Assembly: GCF_036192275.1 (NCBI RefSeq)
Contig: NZ_CP108088.1
Location: 1,488,001 to 1,552,000, forward strand
Direction: 5' to 3'
Source: Streptomyces sp. NBC_00250
Lineage (GTDB): Bacteria; Actinomycetota; Actinomycetes; Streptomycetales; Streptomycetaceae
DNA: 64,000 nt
Part shown: one piece after another, positions 9,059-16,257 of the stretch
Layout of the letters: each line of letters opens with the position of its first letter
Position numbering within the stretch: position 1 is the first letter of the stretch
The notes under the pieces: model-generated
Database searches by the model: none
Seen by the model: only the letters and a program-made list of their open reading frames with translations
What the model was told of the DNA's origin: nothing
Made by a program: the position numbers and the translations under genes

Positions 9059-10303
9059 ATGTCTGTGATATCCCCCAGGTCCCGGGGAGAGGCGCCGCCG
9101 CTCCCCCGGCCCCGGTCCCGCCCGGCGTCGAGCGTCCCCCGCACCGACGATGTGCGCCGCGTCGGCCGCCGTCTGCGGCCGAGCGCCGAGGACCGGGACG
9201 TGCTGTGGCTGTATCTGCTCACGCGCACCGCCCTGTGGACCACCGCCTACTGCGCGCGGTGGCTCTTCCCGGCCGATGCCGGCACGCGCGACGCGGGCCC
9301 CGTCCTCGCGCCCTTCGAACGATGGGACTGGGGGCACTTCCTGAACGTGGCGCGCGACGGCTACTTCCCCACCGGAAACGGTCCGGGGGACGTCGACCGG
9401 GACAACCGCGAGGCGTTCTTCCCCGGCTTCCCCCTCGCCCTGCGGGCCGTGCACACCGTCGTTCCGCACTGGACCGCGGCCGGTCTGCTGATCTCGTTCG
9501 TCGCCGGGGGCATCGCCGTTCTGGCGCTCGTACGTGTCGCGCGTCTGTATCTGCCCGACCCGAGGGCCGGCCGGCGGACCGCACAGCTCCTGCTGCTTTC
9601 ACCGTGCGCGGTCTTCCTCGCCGCCGGGTACAGCGAGTCGCTCTTCCTCGCCCTCGCCCTGCCCGCCTGGCTCGCCGCCCACCGCCGCAACTGGCCCCTC
9701 GCCGCCACACTGGCCGCCCTGGCCACGGCCGTACGCGTCAGCGGTCTCTTCCTCGCCGCCGCCCTCGCCCTGCACTTCGTCCTGACCGCCCGCACCCGCG
9801 CCGACCGGCGCCCGCTGCCCTGGCTCGCCCTTCCGGCCCTGCCCGCGCTCCTCTACACCTGGTATCTACAGTCGCGGACCGGCGACTGGATGGCCTGGAA
9901 GCATGCCCAGGAGCGCGGGTGGTACCGCCGGTTCCACACTCCCTGGGACGCCTGGAGCACCACCTGGGAGTCCGCGTTCGGGCATGTCCAGACCACCGGC
10001 TACGCCTTCATGTTCCAGGCCGAACTGCTCGCCATGGTGATCGGACTGATCCTGACGGCTCTCCTGATCCGACGCCGCCGGTGGCCCGAGGCCGCCTACG
10101 TCGGGCTCAGCCTGTGGGCCCTGGGCACGTCCTACTGGTACCAGTCCGTCCCCCGGGCCACCCTCCTGTGGTGGCCGCTGTGGATCACGCTCGCCGCCTG
10201 GAGCCTGCGCGCACCCCGCTTCAGAACCGCGTACCTCTGTCTCGCCGCGCCCCTGTCGACGCTGTTCGCCGTCACCTTCCTGACAGGGCGTTGGGCCGGC
10301 TGA
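9059..10303 (+). CDS. polytopic membrane mannosyltransferase-like protein (PIG-V/GT-C type)
   Basis: 414 residues, ATG preceded by GAAGG. The N-terminal 45 residues are basic and proline-rich. About eight to ten membrane helices follow (for example LLISFVAGGIAVLALVRVA and LPWLALPALPALLYTWYL). The loop after the first helix has FERWDWGHFLNVARDGYF, the W-D...H...GY pattern of the first outer loop in PIG-V-like and related GT-C glycosyltransferases that use lipid-linked sugar donors; LLLLSPCAVFLAAGYSESLF also fits. Bacterial members of this family are annotated as mannosyltransferases, substrate mostly unproven. No sugar-related genes adjoin it. Confidence 0.78.
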   Translation: MSVISPRSRGEAPPLPRPRSRPASSVPRTDDVRRVGRRLRPSAEDRDVLWLYLLTRTALWTTAYCARWLFPADAGTRDAGPVLAPFERWDWGHFLNVARDGYFPTGNGPGDVDRDNREAFFPGFPLALRAVHTVVPHWTAAGLLISFVAGGIAVLALVRVARLYLPDPRAGRRTAQLLLLSPCAVFLAAGYSESLFLALALPAWLAAHRRNWPLAATLAALATAVRVSGLFLAAALALHFVLTARTRADRRPLPWLALPALPALLYTWYLQSRTGDWMAWKHAQERGWYRRFHTPWDAWSTTWESAFGHVQTTGYAFMFQAELLAMVIGLILTALLIRRRRWPEAAYVGLSLWALGTSYWYQSVPRATLLWWPLWITLAAWSLRAPRFRTAYLCLAAPLSTLFAVTFLTGRWAG

Positions 10304-10365
10304 CGAGCCGATGACCTTGAGACGCCGAAGGCAACCCCGGCCCGCAGCACCGCGTCCTAGGGGGC

Positions 10366-10857
10366 GTGACCGAGCCCTTCGCATACGACTCCTCCGACCC
10401 CACCGGCCTCTCCGACCCCTCCGGCCCCGACAGCGACGAAGAGGCCCTGCGCCCGGGTCCGTTGTGGCGCCACGCGCTGTGGGTGGTGGGCATCGCGGCC
10501 GGCGCGGTGGCGGTGGGCTGGGCCACCGCCCTGTTCCGCATCGGACCCGAGGAGTACGGGCTTCCGCCCGCCGCTCCCGGCGCGCTGTGGCCGTACCTGG
10601 CCGCGTGGGCCGCGATCGGCGTCGCGGTCGCGGCGGTCCTGCGGGCTGCCGCCGCCCGGATCCTCGTCTACGCACCCGGACGGATCGCGGCCGCGCTCAC
10701 CTACGCCGGCACCCGGCTCTCCCTGGGCTGGCGCCCCGAGGCGCCGCTGGTCGTCGCGATGGCGGCGGCCGCGCTGATCGCGGCGACCGTCTGGTGCGCC
10801 CTCGCGCTTCGCTCGCATCGGCGGGCACCGGGGAACGACGTCCTCGCGGAGCGGTAG
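10366..10857 (+). CDS. membrane protein of unknown function
   Basis: 163 residues from a GTG start at 10366 with a GGGG-rich ribosome site. An acidic N-terminal tail (DSSDPTGLSDPSGPDSDEE) precedes three predicted membrane helices, at about residues 36-56 (ALWVVGIAAGAVAVGWATAL), 72-95 (LAAWAAIGVAVAAVLRAAAA) and 125-148 (VVAMAAAALIAATVWCALAL). I do not recognise a family. It lies 62 bases behind the mannosyltransferase-like gene and may be co-transcribed with it; it is convergent, with a one-base gap, with the DUF998 gene. Confidence 0.65.
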   Translation: MTEPFAYDSSDPTGLSDPSGPDSDEEALRPGPLWRHALWVVGIAAGAVAVGWATALFRIGPEEYGLPPAAPGALWPYLAAWAAIGVAVAAVLRAAAARILVYAPGRIAAALTYAGTRLSLGWRPEAPLVVAMAAAALIAATVWCALALRSHRRAPGNDVLAER

Positions 10858-10858
10858 C

Positions 10859-11464
10859 TCATCCGGTCGGCGTGGCACCCTCGCCGTCGGCCTGACGGAG
10901 GCAGGAGGCGACGACGACCAGGGGCCACGCGGACTGAACGCAGGTCACGAGTCGTTCGGCGACACCGGCGGAGCCCTGCCGGTTGAGCTCGACGAGGAAC
11001 CAGAGCGCGCCGAGGCCCATCAGCGCGGTCACGGCGACGGAGGGCGCGATCCGCAGCCCCCAGGGCGCGCCGCGACCGCGTTCGACGGCCAGCACGGGCC
11101 ACACCGCGAGCAGCGCGAAGCCGACCACGGCGACCGCCCCGTGATGCAGGGACCCCCCACTGCTCGGCGCCGGAACCCATGCCACCACCAGCGCCGCCAC
11201 GCCACCGCCGGCGAGCGCCACCCGCCCTGCGGGCGCGGCGGGCCGCAGCCCCCAGGCGGTGAGGAGGTGGCAGACCCCCAGGGCGAGGAAGGCTCCGGTC
11301 ATGACCCAGGACCCCGCGGCCCCGTAGGCGGCGAGGACGCTGATCGTCTGGGTGACGGGGTCGTAGGCGGGCCCCTCCAGGAGCGCCGCGACGGTCCAGC
11401 CGCCGGCCAGCAGGATCGGGGCACACCCCGAGGACAACAGGGCCCACCTGGGAACGGGTCGCAT
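10859..11464 (-). CDS. DUF998-type membrane protein
   Basis: 201 residues from the ATG at 11464 (MRPVPRWALL), where GGTGGG lies upstream; an ATG at 11497 is possible but less likely. About six membrane helices are spaced evenly. The segment PAYDPVTQTISVLAAYGAAG, with Y/T/Q/S after the first helix, is the signature of the DUF998 family (first outer loop). Function of DUF998 is unknown, though it is common in actinobacteria. No partner genes are evident. Confidence 0.8.
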   Translation of the reverse strand: MRPVPRWALLSSGCAPILLAGGWTVAALLEGPAYDPVTQTISVLAAYGAAGSWVMTGAFLALGVCHLLTAWGLRPAAPAGRVALAGGGVAALVVAWVPAPSSGGSLHHGAVAVVGFALLAVWPVLAVERGRGAPWGLRIAPSVAVTALMGLGALWFLVELNRQGSAGVAERLVTCVQSAWPLVVVASCLRQADGEGATPTG

Positions 11465-11591
11465 CGACCCACCGTAGGACGCGCACCCTTCCCCCACCGC
11501 GCACCCAGCCGTCCGGCCGCGACGTTCACCTCGGAGGCCGAGTGCCCGGCCGGCGGACGATGCGGCGCTCGCGAACGGCTGCCGGTCCCGG

Positions 11592-12338
11592 TCAGCCGGC
11601 GAGGGTGGTGCTCAGCCAGTCGCGGTAGTGGGTGGGAGCCAGGCGCGCGCCGGGCCCGGGGGTGAGGACGTCGCCGCGGACGGCGGCGAACATGCCCGCC
11701 TGGTCGTCGACGACGACGGCGCGGCCGTCACCGCGGGCGGCCAGGGTGATCCGACCGATCTCGTCCAGCGCGAGGGGGTCGGGCCCGGCGACGTCGAGCG
11801 TGCCGTTCAGCGGCTCCCCGACGGCGACGTCGGCGAGGGCGGCGGCCACGTCGGCGGACGCGATCGGCTGCAGCGGGGTGGCGGGGAGACGGACTTCGCC
11901 GTCGGTCGCGGTCCAGGACATCACGGCGTCCATGAACTCGAAGAACTGGGTGGCGCGGACGATCGAGTACGGGGTGGGGCCGTCGCGCAGCAGGTCCTCC
12001 TGGAGCACCTTGGCGCGGTAGTAGTCCAGGTCGGGGACCTGCTCCACGCCGACGATCGACAGCGCGACCTGGTGGCGCACGCCCGCCCGCTCGCCTGCGC
12101 CGAGCAGGTTGCCCACGGTGGTGCGGAAGAAGTCGAGCGAGCGGTCGTCGAAGGTCGGGGAGTTGCTGACGTTGATGACCGTGTGGGCGCCGGCGAGGGC
12201 CTCGTCCAGGCCGGCGCCGGTGAGCAGGTCGACCCCCGAGGACAGGGACGCCGGGACCACGTCGTGGCCGGCCTTCCGGAGCACGGTGACGACCTGGGAG
12301 CCGATGAGGCCGGTGCCGCCGATGACGGTGATCTTCAT
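11592..12338 (-). CDS. NmrA-like NAD(P)-binding protein
   Basis: 248-residue atypical short-chain dehydrogenase (NmrA/YwnB-like). The dinucleotide site ITVIGGTGLIGSQVVTVL is at the very N-terminus; the protein lacks a YxxxK catalytic pair in the usual place, having YYRAKVLQEDLL at about 115, as is common in NmrA-like members that sense or use NAD(P)H. The C-terminal half has the substrate-binding pattern (YSIVRATQFFEFM, PIASADVAAALADVA). It diverges from an Rrf2-type regulator over a promoter with two palindromic operators, so it is very likely that regulator's target, probably in a redox or electrophile response. Confidence 0.88.
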   Translation of the reverse strand: MKITVIGGTGLIGSQVVTVLRKAGHDVVPASLSSGVDLLTGAGLDEALAGAHTVINVSNSPTFDDRSLDFFRTTVGNLLGAGERAGVRHQVALSIVGVEQVPDLDYYRAKVLQEDLLRDGPTPYSIVRATQFFEFMDAVMSWTATDGEVRLPATPLQPIASADVAAALADVAVGEPLNGTLDVAGPDPLALDEIGRITLAARGDGRAVVVDDQAGMFAAVRGDVLTPGPGARLAPTHYRDWLSTTLAG

Positions 12339-12397
12339 GGTGTGCCTTCCTTCGTGGGCCGGTCATGCCCTCGGGGCACGGAACCCCGGGACTCAAA

Positions 12398-12418
12398 CTC
12401 GGATACCCGATGTCCGAG
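12398..12418. promoter_or_regulatory. palindromic operator 1 (CTCGGA-N9-TCCGAG)
   Basis: A perfect 6+6 inverted repeat with a nine-base spacer between the NmrA-like gene and the Rrf2 regulator gene. A second site with identical half-sites and identical spacer lies 27 bases further on. The spacing fits two dimers on nearly the same face of the helix. Probable binding site of the Rrf2 regulator. Confidence 0.75.
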
Positions 12419-12424
12419 ATGATA

Positions 12425-12445
12425 CTCGGATAGTATGTGTCCGAG
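12425..12445. promoter_or_regulatory. palindromic operator 2 (CTCGGA-N9-TCCGAG)
   Basis: Same half-sites and spacer length as operator 1. It ends 17 bases before the ATG of the regulator and overlaps the AT-rich TAGTATG segment that is the best -10 candidate for the regulator, so occupancy should repress the regulator itself. Confidence 0.75.
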
Positions 12446-12462
12446 TCAAAGGGGGAGGCGAC

Positions 12463-12975
12463 ATGAAACTGTCCGGTGGCGTGGAGTGGGCGCTCCACTG
12501 CTGTGTGGTCCTGACGGCGGCGAGCCGACCGGTGCCCGCGGCCCGGCTCGCGCAGCTGCACGACGTGTCGCCGAGCTACCTGGCCAAGCAGATGCAGGCG
12601 CTGTCGCGGGCGGGTCTCGTGCGATCCGTCCAGGGCAAGACCGGCGGGTACGTGCTGACCAGGCAGGCCGCCGAGATCACCCTGCTCGACGTCGTGCAGG
12701 CCGTCGACGGGCCCGACCCGGCGTTCGTCTGCACCGAGATCCGGCAGCGCGGACCGCTGGCGACCCCGCCGGAGAAGTGCACGAAGCCCTGCCCGATCGC
12801 CCGGGCCATGGGGGCCGCGGAAGCCGCGTGGAGGGCCTCGCTCGCGGGCACCACGATCGCCGATCTCGTCACGACGGTGGAGGGCGAGAGCGGGCCCGAC
12901 GCACTCCCGGGAATCGGCTCCTGGCTGACCGCCGGCACGGACACGGCCGCGGGCACCGACGCCTCCCGCACCTGA
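12463..12975 (+). CDS. Rrf2-family transcriptional regulator
   Basis: 170 residues with GGGGGAGG upstream of the ATG. A winged helix (about 1-80) contains MKLSGGVEWALHCC, LAQLHDVSPSYLAKQMQALS and LVRSVQGKTGGYVLTR, all standard Rrf2 positions. The effector region has three cysteines in the pattern FVCTEIRQRG...EKCTKPC (about 88-110), comparable to the Fe-S-binding or redox cysteines of IscR/NsrR/RsrR-type members, so a redox or NO/electrophile signal is plausible. It diverges from the NmrA-like gene with two matching operators in between, which argues for autoregulation and control of that neighbour. Confidence 0.92.
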   Translation: MKLSGGVEWALHCCVVLTAASRPVPAARLAQLHDVSPSYLAKQMQALSRAGLVRSVQGKTGGYVLTRQAAEITLLDVVQAVDGPDPAFVCTEIRQRGPLATPPEKCTKPCPIARAMGAAEAAWRASLAGTTIADLVTTVEGESGPDALPGIGSWLTAGTDTAAGTDASRT

Positions 12976-13023
12976 AGCAAGAACGTACGCCTCCCGGACC
13001 CGAGGCGGGCACCGCCGCATCCC

Positions 13024-13104
13024 GAGGCCGAGACCGGCGTCTCCCGGACCCGAGACGGGCACCGGCGTCCCCAGAGGCCGAGACCGGCGTCTCCCGGACC
13101 CGAG
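13024..13104. repeat. 50-bp-period imperfect tandem repeat
   Basis: A 31-base segment beginning GAGGCCGAGACCGGCGTCTC is identical at 13024-13054 and 13074-13104, and shorter relatives (CCTCCCGGACCCGAGGC, about 12990-13006) precede it. The repeats fill the space directly behind the Rrf2 gene stop and carry many stop-free but unconvincing frames. I see no gene in 12976-13227 apart from this repeat and the presumed promoter of the next gene. Confidence 0.75.
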
Positions 13105-13227
13105 GCCGAGACCGCCCGCCCACCGCCCTCCGAGCAGGCCCGCACGCGCGGGCCTGACGGGTGACATGGGGGCGGGTCGGCGACGCCTCCGCCGCCGGGC
13201 GGGTACGTCGCGGCCAATACTCCCGCC

Positions 13228-14463
13228 ATGAGATCAGCTCGCTCCCCCTTCCGGACCCGCGCCGCCACGGTCACCGCGCTCTCCGCACTCCTCGCGCTCG
13301 GCTCCCCGGTCACGGCCCTCGGCGGCCCCACCGGCGGCGACGGTCACGACCGCCGGCCCTGCGTCGCCTCCCGGCTGCCCGACCGCGGCCCGGCACGCGA
13401 CGTCCTACGGATCGCGGAGCGGGCCAAGGCCGAGATGGGCCTCAAGTCCGTGATCGTGCGGGTCACGGACGGCGACCGCGAGGTCGTCACCACCGCGCTC
13501 GGCGAGTCGATGACGGGCGTGCCGGCCGTCCCCGCCATGCACTTCCGGAACGGCAACATCGCCATCAGCTACCTGGGCACCGCGCTGCTGCGCCTGGTCG
13601 ACCAGGGCGAGGTCCGTCTCGACGACCCCGTGTCGCGCTGGCTTCCGGACCTCGAGGACGGAGACAGGATCACCCTGCGGATGCTGGCCGCGTCCACCAC
13701 CGGGCTCGTCGACTACGTCACCGCCGCCGGGTTCGGCGAGAGCGTCTACGCGAACCCGTTCCGCCAGTGGACGGCCAAGGAACTGGTCGCACTCTCGACG
13801 AGCCATCCGCGCTGGTACGAGCCGGGCACCAACTGGAGTTACTCGCACGCCAACTTCGTCCTGCTCGGCGCCGCCCTGGAGAAGATCACCGGGACCCGCC
13901 TCGACGTCCTGCTCCGGCACGAGGTCCTGCGCCCGCTCGGACTGCGCGAGACCCGCAACAGCTTCACGCCCGACATCCCCGAGCCCGTCCTGCACGCCTT
14001 CACCGCCGAACGGGGGACGTACGAGGAGTCCACCTTCTGGAACCCCTCGTGGACCACGGCGCCCGGCGCGGTGCAGACCACCGACATCTGCGACCTGGCC
14101 CGCTCGGCCGCCGGCATCGGATCGGGGGAGCTGGTGTCCCCGGCCTCGTACGAGGAGCTCCTGAACCCGGGGACGGTGGGCCTGGGCAAGCCGACCAAGA
14201 CGTGCCCCGCGACGGTCTGCCTGGCGAACACCGAAGCCACCCACTACGGCATGGGGCTGCTCGTCCTGGGTGACTGGGTCGCGCAGCACCCGTTGTTCTT
14301 CGGCTACTCCGCCTCCCAGGCCTACCTCCCGTCGAAGCGCCTGGCCATCGCCGTCTCGACCACGAACGGCCCCACCGCCCGGGCCGGCCACAGCGCCCAC
14401 ACCATCGCCCGGCGCATCGCCGCCGCACTCGCCCCGGACCACCCGATCCCCGACTTCGGCTGA
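13228..14463 (+). CDS. secreted serine-beta-lactamase-fold protein lacking catalytic motifs
   Basis: 411 residues with a Sec signal peptide (basic RSARSPFRTRA, core VTALSALLALGSPV). The body follows the class C beta-lactamase/D,D-peptidase layout closely: LLRLVDQGEVRLDDPVSRWL, DRITLRMLAASTTGLVDYV, NWSYSHANFVLLGAALEKIT, LGLRETRNSF and AYLPSKRLAIAVSTTNG. Yet where active relatives have FRIGS-x-x-K, this protein reads FRNGNIAI, losing both the nucleophilic Ser and the Lys. The YxN motif is YSH, and no HxG/KTG-like triad is seen before the AYLP strand. It is therefore likely a non-catalytic binding or regulatory member. It stands alone and ends at a hairpin terminator. Confidence 0.85.
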   Translation: MRSARSPFRTRAATVTALSALLALGSPVTALGGPTGGDGHDRRPCVASRLPDRGPARDVLRIAERAKAEMGLKSVIVRVTDGDREVVTTALGESMTGVPAVPAMHFRNGNIAISYLGTALLRLVDQGEVRLDDPVSRWLPDLEDGDRITLRMLAASTTGLVDYVTAAGFGESVYANPFRQWTAKELVALSTSHPRWYEPGTNWSYSHANFVLLGAALEKITGTRLDVLLRHEVLRPLGLRETRNSFTPDIPEPVLHAFTAERGTYEESTFWNPSWTTAPGAVQTTDICDLARSAAGIGSGELVSPASYEELLNPGTVGLGKPTKTCPATVCLANTEATHYGMGLLVLGDWVAQHPLFFGYSASQAYLPSKRLAIAVSTTNGPTARAGHSAHTIARRIAAALAPDHPIPDFG

Positions 14464-14486
14464 CCCCCGCCCACCGGCGGCCCGAC

Positions 14487-14514
14487 AGCCCGGCCGAGAA
14501 GACCCGGCCGGGCT
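14487..14514. terminator. bidirectional hairpin terminator
   Basis: Perfect 10-bp stem (AGCCCGGCCG, 14487-14496, with 14505-14514) around an eight-base loop, between the convergent beta-lactamase-fold and ABC-transporter genes. Confidence 0.75.
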
Positions 14515-14523
14515 CCGGCGCGG

Positions 14524-16257
14524 TCAGGCGCCCATCCGACCCGCGCCCCTCGCCGCTCCTGCCTGGGAGAGCTTCCAGAAGTCCGCGTAGCGGCCGCCGC
14601 GGCGCAGCAGTTCCTCGTGGCTGCCCTCCTCGACGAACCGGCCGCCGTCCAGGAAGGCGATGTGGTCGGCACGGCGGACCGTGCGGACGCGGTGCGCCAC
14701 CATCACCACCGTCCGGCCCGCCATCAGGCGCTCGATTCCCTCGTGGACGGCCGCCTCGTTGACCGGGTCCAGTGCGGACGTCACCTCGTCGAGCAGCACG
14801 ATGGGCGCGTTCTTCAGGAGTGCTCGCGCGATCGAGACCCGCTGGCGTTCTCCGCCGGACAGCAGTGCTCCGCCCTCGCCCACATGGGCCGACCACCCGC
14901 CGGGCAGCCGCTCGATCACTTCGTCAAGGCGTGCCGCGGCGGCCGCCGCCCGGACTTCGGCCTCGTCGGCGTCGGGACGGCCGAGACGTACGTTCTCCTC
15001 GATGGTGCCGTCGAAGAGACGGACGTCCTGGAAGACGATGGCGATCCGCTCCATCAGTTCCTCGGGGGCGATGGAGCGTACGTCCACGCCTCCCACGCGC
15101 ACCGCGCCCCCGTCGACGTCGTGGAACCGTGCGACCAGCTGCAGCAGGGTGCTCTTGCCCGCACCCGACGGGCCGACCACGGCGAGCCGCCGGCCCGCGG
15201 GCACGGACAGCGACGCTCCGTCGATCACCGTACGGTCCCCGTGCCGGAAGGTGACCGCCTCGAACTCGACGTCGTGGCCCGCCGGTTGGACCGGTTCGGG
15301 CGGCTCCGGAAGCGGCTCGGTGCGCAGGACCTCGTCCAGTCTCGCCAGTACGGAACGCGCGCCGCGGAGTTTGCCGCCGATGTCCGTCAGGGAGAGCAGT
15401 GGACCCGCGCAGCGGGCGGCGAGGACCAGGATCGTCAGCACCTCCGCCACGCCGACGTGTCCGCCGAGCGCGAGGTGGGCCCCCAGGACCAGCAGCACGG
15501 TGAGCATCGCCTGCACCGTGAGCGTCAGGCCCACCACGCCGGGCAGCGCCGACAACGTGGAGCGGCGGGAGGCCCGTCGCACTTCCCGTAGCGACTCGTC
15601 GAGCAGCCGGAAGCGTTCGGCGGTACGGCCGCCGGCCCGCAGCACCGGCTGGGCCCGCAGATACTCGACGACCCGCCCGGTCGCCTCGTGGTCGCGCTCG
15701 GCGCGCTCGGCGTCGTCGGCGGCCATCGCGCGCCCGGTCAGGATCTGGATCGCCACCACCAGGGGAACGAAGGCCGCCGCGGCGAGCCCCAGCTGCCAGT
15801 CGAAGGCGAGCATCACGGCGAGGATCGTCAGCGGGGTCACCGAGGCGGAGACCAACGGCGCCAGCAGATGCGCGATCACCCCCATCGCCTGCAGGACACC
15901 ACTGCCCGCCAGGACCGACACCTCGCCGACGCGGCCCGCGCCGTACCAGCCGAGGGGCAGCCGGGCCAGATGGTCGCCCAGCCGGTGGTACATGCCGCGC
16001 AGCAACGAGGCCCCGACGCGGAACCCGGACAGATCGCTGAGGTAGCGCAGCGTCGCGTAGACCGCGATGGCGGCCCCGAACGCGACGAGCCAGAGCCGGG
16101 CGTCCTCCGGCGTGGGGCCGAAGAGGGCCCGCAGCACGGGAACGAGCAGCGCGTAGGACAGTCCTTCGACGACCGCGGTCGTCGTCATCAAGGCCAGGGT
16201 GCGTCGCATCGGCCGGGCGTACTCGCGTCCGAGGACGCGGAGCAGCAGCTGAATCAT
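14524..16257 (-). CDS. ABC transporter half-molecule, fused permease-ATPase (second subunit)
   Basis: 577 residues. Six membrane helices at about 20-300 form a type-1 transmembrane domain; the ATPase domain at about 340-560 has Walker A GPSGAGKST, signature LLSGGERQRVSI, Walker B IVLLDEVTSALD and a switch His (MVAHRVRTVRRAD). Its start overlaps the stop of the preceding transporter gene by ATGA, so the two half-transporters are made together and form a heterodimer. The pairing and sequence style resemble the IrtAB/YbtPQ group, exporter-fold pumps that import ferric siderophores in actinobacteria and enterobacteria; export of a small molecule is the alternative. Confidence 0.92.
   Translation of the reverse strand: MIQLLLRVLGREYARPMRRTLALMTTTAVVEGLSYALLVPVLRALFGPTPEDARLWLVAFGAAIAVYATLRYLSDLSGFRVGASLLRGMYHRLGDHLARLPLGWYGAGRVGEVSVLAGSGVLQAMGVIAHLLAPLVSASVTPLTILAVMLAFDWQLGLAAAAFVPLVVAIQILTGRAMAADDAERAERDHEATGRVVEYLRAQPVLRAGGRTAERFRLLDESLREVRRASRRSTLSALPGVVGLTLTVQAMLTVLLVLGAHLALGGHVGVAEVLTILVLAARCAGPLLSLTDIGGKLRGARSVLARLDEVLRTEPLPEPPEPVQPAGHDVEFEAVTFRHGDRTVIDGASLSVPAGRRLAVVGPSGAGKSTLLQLVARFHDVDGGAVRVGGVDVRSIAPEELMERIAIVFQDVRLFDGTIEENVRLGRPDADEAEVRAAAAAARLDEVIERLPGGWSAHVGEGGALLSGGERQRVSIARALLKNAPIVLLDEVTSALDPVNEAAVHEGIERLMAGRTVVMVAHRVRTVRRADHIAFLDGGRFVEEGSHEELLRRGGRYADFWKLSQAGAARGAGRMGA

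Noticed and set aside
13228..14463. Active D-alanyl-D-alanine carboxypeptidase or beta-lactamase
   Set aside because: The fold matches, but the SxxK serine and lysine are replaced by Asn and Ile and the other motifs are altered.
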